Positions 14,418 through 23,378 of a DNA stretch of 64,000 nucleotides are shown here, piece after piece. The stretch's first letter is position 1. Each line of letters opens with the position of its first letter. The position numbers were made by a program, and so were the translations under genes. The stretch is from NCBI GenBank assembly GCA_934157235.1, contig CAKPHH010000003.1:1-64000 (forward strand). The letters run 5' to 3'. The stretch is from an uncultured Bacilli bacterium. GTDB taxonomy: Bacteria; Bacillota_I; Bacilli_A; RF39; UBA660. Under the pieces are notes generated by a model, which saw nothing but the letters and a program-made list of their open reading frames with translations, was not told the origin of the DNA and did no database searches.

Positions 14418-14446
14418 ATAGTACAACTATTTTTTTACTTTGTCAA
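14418..14446 (-). promoter_or_regulatory. Promoter of the lysK leader
   Basis: TTGACA at 14441-14446, 17 bases, TACTAT at 14418-14423. It lies about 25 bases before the leader ATG. Confidence 0.7.
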
Positions 14447-14480
14447 CAACATTTTTATAGAAAGCGCATTAACTATTTAA

Positions 14481-15065
14481 TTAATCTCTAGATATTTTTA
14501 GATGACCTTTTTCATAATAATTAAAGATATCAGCTAAAATATAACGTAAATACTGATAATTACTTTGGGAAATTAAGCCTTTATCTAGATAAGCTATTTT
14601 AAGATTATTTAGACAAGAATTATAGAGAGTTTGATAGTCTGAAGTTAAACTTTTTAGGTTTTCAAGATCTTTTATAAAAGGAATTAGGCTTTCTAATTCA
14701 TACTCTATTTTTCGATCTTCTAACTTTTCTATTTTTTCTAACTCTTCATATAAATTAATTGCCATAGTATAAGAAGTTAATTCCATATTATTTACTTTTT
14801 CATAAGTAGTAATATATCTCTTTAAATCATTTAGAGTATAGAAGACATTATTTGTTTCTTCTAGATATTTACATATTTCAGAATTTAGAAGATAGTCTTT
14901 CAAAGATATTTTGTTTAATCTAATGGTTTTTTCTATTTGATAGAAATCGTTTGATAAGGTAACAAGTTCATGGGCTTTAGTTAAAAAGTCATTAATTAAA
15001 TTAGTGATTTTTTCATCAGCTTTTTCTTTTTTTTGATATATTTCAATTATTTTTTCATTTATCAT
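14481..15065 (-). CDS. Hypothetical helical protein, 194 aa
   Basis: A Leu, Glu and Lys-rich protein that should be almost all helix, with coiled-coil character at residues 1-35 (IYQKKEKADEKITNLINDFL) and around 100-150 (YEELEKIEKLEDRKIEYELE). There is no Cys cluster, signal or membrane segment. It starts after AAGTAGGTGAATC, seven bases downstream of the nucleotidyltransferase-fold gene, so the two form an operon. The family is not recognised. A structural or adaptor partner for the tail-anchored upstream protein is possible but unproven. Confidence 0.7.
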   Translation of the reverse strand: MINEKIIEIYQKKEKADEKITNLINDFLTKAHELVTLSNDFYQIEKTIRLNKISLKDYLLNSEICKYLEETNNVFYTLNDLKRYITTYEKVNNMELTSYTMAINLYEELEKIEKLEDRKIEYELESLIPFIKDLENLKSLTSDYQTLYNSCLNNLKIAYLDKGLISQSNYQYLRYILADIFNYYEKGHLKISRD

Positions 15066-15072
15066 GATTCAC

Positions 15073-16236
15073 CTACTTATAAATGTATAGTACTAAAGAT
15101 AAAATAGCTAAGGCAATTATTATATAAATTAAACTTGATGATGTTGCCATACCTTTATTGCTGTTATCTGTTTTAGTATATACTTTTGGTTTTTCTTGAG
15201 TCCTTGATTGTTGTTTGGCTTGTGCTATCATTTGATTTTTTTGTTGAATAAAAGAGGCAACTTCTACTTCTTTTGGACTGCGATAAGAAAAGATTGATTC
15301 AACTTCATCTTTTATATGTGGAGCCTTATCTAAGGCTGCTAATTTTTCTTGATTTAGTCTTCCTGAACGTTCAATCATGTCAACATCTGTTTTATCTTTT
15401 TCTCTACCAGGATTATTCATAGTATATTTTTTTAATCTGTAGACACTTTCTAAAGAGGCCATTTTAAAATGAGTGTTACCATATTGATGTAGGTTATCAT
15501 CATAAGAAAGTTCAGATTGTTCTTTTGTTTGCATATGTTTATAAACTTTTAAGTTTCCATTTTCATCTTTAAAATAATCCTTATGAATTACTTCATTGTT
15601 TGGTCCTCTTTCAAAACAGAAGAAACCAATGTGAAACTCTGAGGAGTTATGTCTAGCACAAACTTCATGATCTCCTGATGGCATAGTTTTTCCTGGCTTT
15701 AATCTCTTTGGAGTATCCATTCTATCATCTGAAAAAGTGAAATCACTACCATTTAACATAGCTTCTACTTTAGGAATATCTTTTTCATTTAACATTAAGT
15801 CAATATCATCATGATATCTTTTATCTTCAGCACCGGTTAATAAATAACAAGGTAGAGCTCCTACTAAATAGTAGTCAACTCCTAATTCATTTAAACCATT
15901 ACATAAATTTTGAAGAGTGATATTTATTAGTTCATGATTTTCTTGAATTGGCATTTGACCAGGTTTGATGTTGTTGTTTTTGATATCAAGACCAGATTGT
16001 TTAATTTCAGCAGTTGTAAAAGTTCCTTGGGAAAAATCAGAGAGACTAGAAAGAAGTCTTGTCATTTGTTCTTCACTATAAAGGTTTGCTAAATCATTGG
16101 AAATAAATCCTAGCATTTCTAGTTGAGAATTACTTTTTAAATATTCTGTTGTTTTAGTATCAATTATTTTTTCATCAACTTTTCCTTCTAAGATACCTGT
16201 TAAAAACGTTTTCAAACTATCTCTTGTTACTTCCAT
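15073..16236 (-). CDS. Nucleotidyltransferase-fold protein with C-terminal membrane anchor
   Basis: Residues 115-160 carry a nucleotidyltransferase-like core: DYYLVGALPCYLLTG and then HDDIDLMLNEKD, resembling the AbiEii/MNT-type superfamily where DxD binds metal. The usual glycine-serine pair before it is altered to VGALP. A later stretch (LESVYRLKKYTMNNPGREKD) matches the helix after the core in such proteins. Residues 320-350 are Gln/Lys-rich, and the last ~20 residues (SSLIYIIIALAILSLVLYIY) form a single membrane anchor with almost nothing after it. The substrate is unknown. It could modify a nucleotide, tRNA or protein, or be a non-catalytic relative. It heads a two-gene operon. Confidence 0.65.
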   Translation of the reverse strand: MEVTRDSLKTFLTGILEGKVDEKIIDTKTTEYLKSNSQLEMLGFISNDLANLYSEEQMTRLLSSLSDFSQGTFTTAEIKQSGLDIKNNNIKPGQMPIQENHELINITLQNLCNGLNELGVDYYLVGALPCYLLTGAEDKRYHDDIDLMLNEKDIPKVEAMLNGSDFTFSDDRMDTPKRLKPGKTMPSGDHEVCARHNSSEFHIGFFCFERGPNNEVIHKDYFKDENGNLKVYKHMQTKEQSELSYDDNLHQYGNTHFKMASLESVYRLKKYTMNNPGREKDKTDVDMIERSGRLNQEKLAALDKAPHIKDEVESIFSYRSPKEVEVASFIQQKNQMIAQAKQQSRTQEKPKVYTKTDNSNKGMATSSSLIYIIIALAILSLVLYIYK

Positions 16237-16289
16237 ACTATCTCCATCCTATCTATTAAAATTATAACACAATTATATGTTAAACAGAA

Positions 16290-16316
16290 GAAAAAGACAT
16301 TTTATTATAAAATGCC
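16290..16316 (-). terminator. Intrinsic terminator after the pilin-like LRR gene
   Basis: GGCATTTTA and TAAAATGTC pair around TAA, followed by TTTTTC on the minus strand, four bases past the stop at 16320. Confidence 0.65.
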
Positions 16317-16319
16317 TTA

Positions 16320-17945
16320 TTATTCTTTAGTTACGACAATTTCTCCATACCTTGTTTTAATTGTACCTGTTTCAAAAGTGGCATCTTCTAGAGCACTAGT
16401 AATACTTTTCCAGTTGAAACTTTTTCCGGTTTTGTTAATTATCTTCTTTAGTTTTTTATTACCAGATAAGGCAACTGTTCCAATACTTTTTACCGTTGAA
16501 GGAATAGTAATTGTTTCTAAGTTGTTGTTGGCTAGAGCTTGATAACCAATTGTTGTTAGGCCTTCTGGTAAATAAACGGCGGATATTCTCGTATCATCAA
16601 AAGCAAATCCATCAAGTACTTTTACAGTATCCGGTATGATTAAAGTATAACCATCTAAAATTGTAACATGTCTAAATGATGAATTACTAACTTTTGTTAG
16701 GGCTATGCCATTTTTACTGGCTGGTATAACGAACCTCTTGTCACTAAACTCTGTTAAGTCACCCATATAGCCCCTTAAAGTGGCATAATTAACAGTACCA
16801 TCTTTTTTCTTTTCATAGATAAAAGCATTAGCTGGTGGAATAAGATTATTACAGAAGGCACAAGATTCTATGGAGGTGGATGGCCCTGGAACTAATTCAT
16901 CAACACTTTGAGATAATTTATTATATTGAAAACCTCCGACACCTATTGTTTTTAATGTTGTTGGTAATCTTAAGGAAGTTAGGTCGTTTTTGTAGAACGC
17001 ATACCATCCTATATAGGTAACACTATCAGGAATGTAAACATTAGTTAAATGATTACTTCTAAAAGCATGCCAATCTATGTAAGTAACACTTGAAGGAATG
17101 GTTACGGAAGTTAGATTATTGTACCCAAACGCAATAGTTCCGATATAAGTAACGGTATTTGGAATTACAACTTTTGTTAGATGATTATTAGAAAAAGCTT
17201 GGCTATTTATTTTTTCGATACCAGTTGGAATATAAACACTCTCAATTCCTCTGTTCATAAAAGCTTGACCATTAATTTCAACTACTTCTTTATCACCAAT
17301 AGCATTTGGTATAGTAGGATTTTTGCCACAAATAGCATTATAACGAGTTATAGAAATTGTTGTATCAGATAAATCTTTATAGGTATAACACTTTTTAGCA
17401 TCTTCTTCACTTGAGACAATATAAGGTTTTTGGTCTTCTATTTTGACACCATTTTTATCATAAATAACTATTTTACTTCTACCACCTACTGGTAAAAATC
17501 TAATCTTCTTTTTAGTATCTTGATAGACATCGCTTTTCTTTAATTTATCTCTTCCAACTAATTCTATTTTCCATTTAGCCATATCAACACTGTTGAAATA
17601 ATAATCATGAATTTCCTTGTTGTTAATTAATTGCATAGTAGCAACGACATATGAATCACTCCAGGTGGCAAAACCACTTTTACCTAAATTTGTTCGATCA
17701 TCTACTAGGTTAGCTATATGAATATAATATGTTGTATCTGGATCATCTATTTCAAAAGTGGAATTTATAACTTCCTTTTCTGCTTCATTGATAAAAGTTT
17801 TTGCACTATTTACATAAATATCTTTTCTAGAATCTATTATAATTAAATTAATTGAAGGAATCGCTACAGCCATTAATATACCCATGATGACAATTACCGC
17901 TAAAAGTTCAATCAAAGTAAATCCCTTTTCATTCATCTTCTTCAT
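16320..17945 (-). CDS. Pilin-like N-terminus fused to BspA-type leucine-rich repeats
   Basis: The start MKKMNEKGFTLIELLAVIVI is a class III prepilin signal: basic leader, cleavage before Phe, then Glu at +5 and a hydrophobic helix. Residues 40-170 are a small globular part. From about residue 210 there are BspA/LRR_5 units such as VVIPNTVTYIGTIAFGYNNL and SVTIPSSVTYIDWHAF, five or six in tandem, with two more near the C-terminus. BspA repeats mediate adhesion to host or other cells. A prepilin peptidase and type IV pilus or competence-like machinery would be needed for export, and none is in the window. I chose the ATG at 17945; an upstream TTG at 17963 is part of the ribosome binding site. 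No operon partner. Confidence 0.82.
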   Translation of the reverse strand: MKKMNEKGFTLIELLAVIVIMGILMAVAIPSINLIIIDSRKDIYVNSAKTFINEAEKEVINSTFEIDDPDTTYYIHIANLVDDRTNLGKSGFATWSDSYVVATMQLINNKEIHDYYFNSVDMAKWKIELVGRDKLKKSDVYQDTKKKIRFLPVGGRSKIVIYDKNGVKIEDQKPYIVSSEEDAKKCYTYKDLSDTTISITRYNAICGKNPTIPNAIGDKEVVEINGQAFMNRGIESVYIPTGIEKINSQAFSNNHLTKVVIPNTVTYIGTIAFGYNNLTSVTIPSSVTYIDWHAFRSNHLTNVYIPDSVTYIGWYAFYKNDLTSLRLPTTLKTIGVGGFQYNKLSQSVDELVPGPSTSIESCAFCNNLIPPANAFIYEKKKDGTVNYATLRGYMGDLTEFSDKRFVIPASKNGIALTKVSNSSFRHVTILDGYTLIIPDTVKVLDGFAFDDTRISAVYLPEGLTTIGYQALANNNLETITIPSTVKSIGTVALSGNKKLKKIINKTGKSFNWKSITSALEDATFETGTIKTRYGEIVVTKE

Positions 17946-18049
17946 ATTTATGTACAACTCCAATCTTATATATAAATATTAACACTCGAGGTGGTATTTT
18001 TCAATAAGTTTTTGGGTTTACAGTAAAGTTTTCTATTATAACTTGGTTA

Positions 18050-18080
18050 TAAAAAAGAACCCAATGGTTCTTTTCTAATT
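18050..18080 (-). terminator. Intrinsic terminator of the ABC-2 operon
   Basis: AAAAGAACC and GGTTCTTTT pair around a CAAT-type loop, followed by a T run on the minus strand, just past the stop at 18085. Confidence 0.7.
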
Positions 18081-18084
18081 TTTT

Positions 18085-19233
18085 TTAGCCTACTTTTTGT
18101 TTCTTCTTAGCAACTAAATTATTTAAAATTATAAAGGTTACTGAAAATATTATTACTACTAACATATTAATTAATATTGGTTTTAAAGTAGTCATATTAA
18201 TGCTTTGTAAGTTAGTTAATAAATCATTGGAATTTACATACCAATATGTTGGAAAGATACGTGATATTGTAATAACTGATTCCGGTAACCATTCCGTTGG
18301 AATAAATGCTCCACACAGGAAGGCTGAACCTAACGCTATAACATTTACAATACCATTAACAGCATTTTTATCATTAATTAACGTTGATAATAATAGTGCT
18401 AGAGTTAGAGAACTAAAGGTAAAGATAAAGGCATTTAAGCTATATATTAAACCTCTTATAGATAACATGGTACTACTAAAAAGAACAACTCCTAAAATCA
18501 TGTATAAAAGCCAAACTAAACTTGAATAAATAAAACTAGCTCTTAAGATATATTTATTATGGGTTTTATAATTCATACTACTTATAATAGTTCTTTTCTT
18601 AATAGTTTTTTCATTGAAACTAGCACTTACCATACATATTACAAATATTATTATGAACATAATACTGTAACTAGCAAAGTTAAAATAACGTGATACTTTA
18701 GATGTTTTAGAAGTATCTATTTTAGAGGTTATAGTTATTTCAGCAGTCTTTGTAAGATTTTGATTAATTGCTTTTACTAGTTCTTGTTCATTAGAGATAT
18801 TTTTTGAATAAATACTTTGAATTTTTAAATATCTAGTTAGAAGCATTTCGGCTAAAGATGAAGTATAATCCCCTACTGTTTTAATGTCAATTTCAGGTGT
18901 TTTTCCTGATAAGACATCATTATGATAATTCTTAGGAATATAAATAATGTAATTTACTTCACGGTAGAATAAAGCATCATCTAGGGCTTCTTCTTCATTT
19001 TTAATATCTTTTACATTAGTATTCTTTTTTAAGTAAGATATTAAGTTCTTAGTTAGTCCTTTATTTTCATCTTTATTAACAATCGCTATATCAGGTTTAC
19101 TATTAGTAAAGTCTACTGTACTATTACTTGAAGTTGTATTTATACCACCAAAAGCAACTAACATAACAGTAAATAAAATAATAGTACCTTTGTATTTATT
19201 AATTACTTTCCAAAATGTATTAAATACTATCAT
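18085..19233 (-). CDS. ABC-2 type exporter permease, second subunit
   Basis: One N-terminal membrane segment (residues 14-32), a ~130-residue outside loop, then five C-terminal segments from about residue 185, the layout of ABC-2 (YhgE/DrrB-like) permeases. The loop has KPDIAIVNKDENKGLTKNL and YIIYIPKNYHNDVLSG, typical of the family. The start overlaps the end of the first permease by 14 bases after a TAAGGAGAG site, so the pair is translated together. With the ATPase at 20398 it forms a heteromeric exporter. The cargo is unknown; drugs, lipids or a peptide are possible. Confidence 0.85.
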   Translation of the reverse strand: MIVFNTFWKVINKYKGTIILFTVMLVAFGGINTTSSNSTVDFTNSKPDIAIVNKDENKGLTKNLISYLKKNTNVKDIKNEEEALDDALFYREVNYIIYIPKNYHNDVLSGKTPEIDIKTVGDYTSSLAEMLLTRYLKIQSIYSKNISNEQELVKAINQNLTKTAEITITSKIDTSKTSKVSRYFNFASYSIMFIIIFVICMVSASFNEKTIKKRTIISSMNYKTHNKYILRASFIYSSLVWLLYMILGVVLFSSTMLSIRGLIYSLNAFIFTFSSLTLALLLSTLINDKNAVNGIVNVIALGSAFLCGAFIPTEWLPESVITISRIFPTYWYVNSNDLLTNLQSINMTTLKPILINMLVVIIFSVTFIILNNLVAKKKQKVG

Positions 19234-20398
19234 ATTTTTCTCTCCTTAAGCCTTGATAAGATATAAATAATAGAATAACAGAAAATAGTAAAAGACTAAT
19301 TATATTAAAGTAGAATCTATCTAGAGTATCATAATAATATAGAGAATAAAAGCCATCTGTAATCATCGCGGCTGGATTTATTTTATTTAAAAGTGGAATG
19401 TTACTATCAATAACATATTTCATAGTAATACCCATCATACCTGATAAGAATGAGAAAAACATAGTTAGAGATATTAGAATACCCATTTTGGCATTTTCAT
19501 TAGACTTTAGAACTGTTGCGATAGCAATACCTAGGGATAAGCCAGCAAATGATCCTGTCATTAAAAGTAAGAATACTAAGAAAATATTATTACCGTAATC
19601 TACTTTAATAACAAAAATTGTATATAAATATAAAATTATAATACCAAGTAACTGAACAAGATAACTAGCTAGGAAACTACCTAATAAAAGTGTTCTTTTA
19701 TGAGCTGGTGAAATACTAGTTCTTTTACCAGCACTACTCATGTTAGCTAATTTTTTATTGGTAATAAACATAGATATTATAGCTCCATAAAGACAAGCCA
19801 TAGCAAGTAAAGTATAATATTCAATCATTGTATAACTAAGATTAGAATTAGAAATATTATTTAACTTTGGAGAAGTGTCATTTATTAGACTTAACGTGTC
19901 TTGATAAATCTTTTCATAGTCAACATTTAAGTTGCCTGCTTTATAAGAATCAGTTATTTCTTTAGAAGTTATGGTCTCTAACATTTCCTTTTGGCTACTT
20001 ATTTCATCCACAACAAATCTTAAAATTGTTTCATTATATCCTTTATCGTTGACAGTTATTTTCACTTCATTATTTTCAAATAATAAGTAACCAGTTATTT
20101 TATTTTCTTTTAATAAGTTCTTAGCTGTAGATAGATTTGTATATTTTGTATTAAATAGCTGATCTTTAGATTTTTTACTTAAAGCTTTAAAAGATTCTGT
20201 AAAATAAGCATCATTTTTAAATTCTTCATTATTTATAATAGCAATATCAATTATATCTAGAGTTTCTTTGTTTTCAATATCACTAAAAGCTAAATTAAAT
20301 AAAGTTCCCAAAATAATTGGAAAGGCAAAAGTCCAAAAAATTAGACCTTTATTTCTTAGAAGAGTTTTTAGTGAATACTTAAAGTTGTGGAAAAACAT
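19220..20398 (-). CDS. ABC-2 type exporter permease, first subunit
   Basis: Same layout as the following gene: a first membrane segment with FWTFAFPIILGTLFNLAF at residues 18-36, a long outside loop (DIAIINNEEFKNDAYFTESF), then five membrane segments from about residue 185. At 392 aa the size is usual. Its start overlaps the stop of the ATPase gene by one base (TAATG) and its end overlaps the second permease gene, so all three are one translational unit. Paralogous pairs like this form heterodimeric channels. Confidence 0.85.
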   Translation of the reverse strand: MFFHNFKYSLKTLLRNKGLIFWTFAFPIILGTLFNLAFSDIENKETLDIIDIAIINNEEFKNDAYFTESFKALSKKSKDQLFNTKYTNLSTAKNLLKENKITGYLLFENNEVKITVNDKGYNETILRFVVDEISSQKEMLETITSKEITDSYKAGNLNVDYEKIYQDTLSLINDTSPKLNNISNSNLSYTMIEYYTLLAMACLYGAIISMFITNKKLANMSSAGKRTSISPAHKRTLLLGSFLASYLVQLLGIIILYLYTIFVIKVDYGNNIFLVFLLLMTGSFAGLSLGIAIATVLKSNENAKMGILISLTMFFSFLSGMMGITMKYVIDSNIPLLNKINPAAMITDGFYSLYYYDTLDRFYFNIISLLLFSVILLFISYQGLRREKYDSI

Positions 20399-21336
20399 TA
20401 GTCTCTTAATTCCTTTCCAGTTAACTCTAGGAAAACATCATTTAGAGTTGGTCTTTCAGAGAATATTTTGTTGTAAGTTACTTTGTTTTCTTCCAAAAAA
20501 TCAATTAGTTTTCTTAAATTGTTATTGCCTTTTTTATAAGTAATTAGAAGAATATTTTTATTTAGAGTTGCTTCTTCGACAGTTTTAAATTCTTTTATTT
20601 TTTCAATTACTTCATCAGTAATGTTTTCTACTTCGACAGTTATTTTCTCTTCTATTTTTGCTAAGTCTTTTAACTCTTCTGTTGTACCTTGAGCAATTAT
20701 TTTACCTTTATCAAGGATAATTATACGATCACATAAAAGTTCAACTTCTTCCATGTAGTGTGTTGTATAAAGGATAGTTGCTCCTTCATCTCTTAGCTTT
20801 TTGATACCATCTAGTATATTATTTCTGCTTTGAGGATCAACTGCTACAGTTGGTTCATCTAAAAATATTAGTTTTGGTTTATGAGCAATTCCACAAGCAA
20901 TATTAAGACGTCTTAGAAGACCTCCAGATAATTGTTTTGGATAGAACTTTTTAAACTCTTCTAAACCTACTAGTTTGATGGCATCTTCAATGTACTCTGC
21001 TCTTTGTTTTTTATCAGTTATGTATAAGCCACAGAAATAATCAATATTTTCATAGACAGTTAATTCTTCGAAGACTGCAACTTCTTGGAAGATGACACCA
21101 ATATCTTTTTTAATATCATAAGACTCGGAAGTCATTTCCTTGTTAAAGATTTTAATTATTCCATGTTCAAAATTTAGAAGAGATAATAAGCAATTAATAG
21201 TTGTAGATTTACCAGATCCATTAGGTCCTAAAAGTCCTAATATTTCTCCCTCGTAAACATCAAAGGATAAGTTATCGATTGCTGTTAGATTTTTATATTT
21301 TTTAGTTAGATTTTTTACAGATATTACATTATTCAT
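20398..21336 (-). CDS. ABC transporter ATPase of an ABC-2 exporter
   Basis: The nucleotide-binding domain has Walker A GPNGSGKST at about residue 38, a Q-loop at GVIFQE, the signature LSGGLLRRL at about residue 138, Walker B KLIFLDEPT and the switch His in YTTHYMEE. The C-terminal ~80 residues (DUF4162-like) end in TLNDVFLELTGKELRD, as usual for DrrA/CcmA-type ATPases of ABC-2 systems. It powers the two permeases encoded directly downstream. Start follows AAAGGAAAGATTAAT. No regulator is adjacent; upstream is the TetR/LiaF envelope operon. Confidence 0.92.
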   Translation of the reverse strand: MNNVISVKNLTKKYKNLTAIDNLSFDVYEGEILGLLGPNGSGKSTTINCLLSLLNFEHGIIKIFNKEMTSESYDIKKDIGVIFQEVAVFEELTVYENIDYFCGLYITDKKQRAEYIEDAIKLVGLEEFKKFYPKQLSGGLLRRLNIACGIAHKPKLIFLDEPTVAVDPQSRNNILDGIKKLRDEGATILYTTHYMEEVELLCDRIIILDKGKIIAQGTTEELKDLAKIEEKITVEVENITDEVIEKIKEFKTVEEATLNKNILLITYKKGNNNLRKLIDFLEENKVTYNKIFSERPTLNDVFLELTGKELRD

Positions 21337-21479
21337 ATTAATCTTTCCTTTTTATTTAGTCTTTTTATCTTACTTTTTAGTAAGGGTTTTACCACAATTT
21401 AAATTTGTGTAGTTGGCTAATAAAATACTTATATTAGTTAATAAGCCAAATACTATTGAATTCGTTTTCTTTAACGTAA

Positions 21480-21617
21480 TCAAAGATTAAGAAAAAGGGC
21501 ACATATTAGAGCGGCCAATAAAGATAGTACAATAGATGCTTTGATAATATTTATTGTTTTTGTATCAATATTTTTTTCTTTTATAATTAGTTTATTTATT
21601 CTTTTTATTTTGATTAT
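21480..21617 (-). CDS. Possible 45-aa membrane protein with a non-standard start
   Basis: After the stop of the 85-aa gene and one base, the frame opens with ATA-ATC and stays open for 45 codons. It reads a basic N-terminus (KIKRINKLIIKEKN) and one membrane helix (ASIVLSLLAALICALFLNL). An AAAAAGGAAAAA site lies just before. With ATG instead of ATA this would be an ordinary small membrane protein. It may start at AUA, be a freshly broken gene, or be untranslated. The stretch 21337-21479 downstream holds only AT-rich hairpins. Confidence 0.35.
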   Translation of the reverse strand: MIKIKRINKLIIKEKNIDTKTINIIKASIVLSLLAALICALFLNL

Positions 21618-21618
21618 T

Positions 21619-21876
21619 TTATTTTTCCTTTTTTATAGCTGAGCCAATGGCTTCTCCAATAAGCATACCTAAACTGATTCCTAGGCCTAAATCAATTTTA
21701 AGGCTTGTTGCGAAGGAAGCTCCTAAAGTAATTCCTACGACCATTCCTTCTAGAAGATAATTGCTATCCTTGACCTTAGTTTTTGATTTTTTAGTTTTAT
21801 TATTATTTACACAAATAACAACGATAGATAATCCTATAATTACATAGGGTAAAGTCGCTAGTATAAATTCTTTCAT
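21619..21876 (-). CDS. Small membrane protein, 85 aa
   Basis: A membrane helix at residues 8-24 is followed by a basic linker (NNKTKKSKTKVKD). Then come two glycine-rich hydrophobic stretches (GMVVGITLGASFATSL and GLGISLGMLIGEAIGSAI) that look like glycine-zipper helices. Family unknown. It is one base downstream of the DUF4097-like gene, after GAGGAGAATAAT, so it belongs to the TetR-LiaF-DUF4097 operon. A role in envelope stress or membrane tightness is inferred from that setting only. Confidence 0.7.
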   Translation of the reverse strand: MKEFILATLPYVIIGLSIVVICVNNNKTKKSKTKVKDSNYLLEGMVVGITLGASFATSLKIDLGLGISLGMLIGEAIGSAIKKEK

Positions 21877-21877
21877 A

Positions 21878-22696
21878 TTATTCTCCTCTGAATTTAATAT
21901 TAATTTCGCCTACACCACCATCAACAGTTAAAGTATTTAGGCCATTACCAAGTACTTCATTATCTTTTACTTCTTGGTTATCAACTTTTATACTACCAAT
22001 TCCTTTGCTTAGTTTTAAGCGATAATTTTCTTTAGAGTTTAAGATATTTAAATTTAGACTGCCGACACCTGAGTCAATTTTACTATTTCCAGTAATATTA
22101 GCTGTAATGGTAGTTTTACCTACGCCCATATCAAAATCTAAATCGTTTATCGTTCCAGACTCAATAGTAAATTCACCTGCTCCTGTATCAATTTCAGTAT
22201 CATTAGAAATTAGGTTTTTAATGGTAGTTTTTCCGGCACCTAGATCTAGTTCTAATCTTTTAGTTATTATGTTTTCTATTTCTAAAACACCTGCTTCAGT
22301 TGAAATATCAATATCAGAAAAAGTTTCAGTGTTGGCTAAGTAAATAACTAGTTTTTGTTTAGTATTGATATTGAAATAGTTCTTTTTATCTTTAATTGTT
22401 AAAGTAGAATTTTTACTTTTACATTTTATTGATGAATCGGTTGTTTCTATTTTAAATTCATCAGCTGATTTTATTATTAAATCTGTATAGTTTAAATCTA
22501 TTTTTAAATCTGTTGGTATAGTTTCAACAGTTAAGCAAGATAACTCTTTTAGCTCTCCAGCTTTTTGTTGATTATTTGGACCTAGAACATTTGATAAGCC
22601 ATAAATACCAGTTATAATAACTGAAAAAATGGATATTATTAAAAGGATTGCTAGAGAAAGGGCAAGATATTTAATTATTTTTTGTGCTTCTGTCAT
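21878..22696 (-). CDS. DUF4097-type beta-solenoid membrane protein
   Basis: One N-terminal membrane segment (residues 13-35) is followed by a beta-solenoid made of short repeats with the pattern xxIDTGAGEFTIES, FDMGVGKTTI, IDSGVGSLNL and LSKGIGSIKV. This is the DUF4097 (putative adhesin/LiaX-like) fold. In Enterococcus, LiaX-type proteins sense cell-envelope antibiotics outside the cell. The gene overlaps the LiaF-like gene by four bases (ATGA) and follows GGAGGAGTTG. In context it is likely an envelope-stress sensor or modulator. Confidence 0.8.
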   Translation of the reverse strand: MTEAQKIIKYLALSLAILLIISIFSVIITGIYGLSNVLGPNNQQKAGELKELSCLTVETIPTDLKIDLNYTDLIIKSADEFKIETTDSSIKCKSKNSTLTIKDKKNYFNINTKQKLVIYLANTETFSDIDISTEAGVLEIENIITKRLELDLGAGKTTIKNLISNDTEIDTGAGEFTIESGTINDLDFDMGVGKTTITANITGNSKIDSGVGSLNLNILNSKENYRLKLSKGIGSIKVDNQEVKDNEVLGNGLNTLTVDGGVGEINIKFRGE

Positions 22697-23376
22697 TTTA
22701 TTTCAACTCCTCCGAAAATACATGTTGCGTTTACATATATTGTTTTGTTTTTGTCATCTTGAGAGGTATTTTTTCTTTTATCACTGACACCACCAAAGAT
22801 GGAAGATGACTTGATTTTTACATTTACTTTTTCTGGAACATATATTTCGATTCCACCAAAAATAGCTGAGGCATTTAGTACTGATTCTTTTTCTAATTTA
22901 GCATTAATCATATCAAATTTAATACCACCAAAAATAGCTGTTAAATCTGTTCCAGTAAATTTTTCATTGCCTAATTTTATGTTTTGACCAGAAAAAGTTG
23001 AGCAATATCCTTCAGCTTTTTCTTTATTATTTAATTCTTTTATTTTGGCCGATATTTTATGATTAAAGGTATCTTTAAAGACAAAAGATATACCAATAAT
23101 AATTAAGGCAACCGGTAAAGCTAATTTCCAAATAAGTTCAAAGTCTAGGACATCTTGACAACATAGTAATAAGGAAATACCTATTAAAAGGCCTATAATA
23201 TTACCTGTTTTTTTGTCTTCACTTAATAGACCAATAAAACATGGAATTATAATGAATAAAGTCCACCATCCAGCAAAGAAGATATTTATATTTGTTATAC
23301 CTAGAGAGTTAGTACCAACTACAATACCAATTAAAATTAATATTAAACCTAGGATTATGTTTTTATAATTTTTCAT
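22693..23376 (-). CDS. LiaF-like envelope stress protein
   Basis: Four hydrophobic segments occupy residues 5-85. The C-terminal half carries the LiaF/DUF2154 repeat IFGGIKFD, IFGGIEIYVP, IFGGVSDK and IFGGVEIK, spaced about 25 residues. In Bacillus subtilis LiaF restrains the LiaRS two-component system that answers bacitracin and other lipid II drugs. No LiaRS genes are present here; a TetR regulator takes that place. I chose the ATG at 23376 (MKNYKNIILG) over a TTG 15 bases upstream, because the TTG lies in the ribosome binding site. It follows the TetR stop by two bases. Confidence 0.85.
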   Translation of the reverse strand: MKNYKNIILGLILILIGIVVGTNSLGITNINIFFAGWWTLFIIIPCFIGLLSEDKKTGNIIGLLIGISLLLCCQDVLDFELIWKLALPVALIIIGISFVFKDTFNHKISAKIKELNNKEKAEGYCSTFSGQNIKLGNEKFTGTDLTAIFGGIKFDMINAKLEKESVLNASAIFGGIEIYVPEKVNVKIKSSSIFGGVSDKRKNTSQDDKNKTIYVNATCIFGGVEIK

Positions 23377-23378
23377 AT

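Noticed and set aside
21393..21409. Near-palindrome CACAATTTAAATTTGTG as an operator of the ABC-2 operon
   Set aside because: AT-rich and imperfect, no regulator gene next to the operon; too weak to list.
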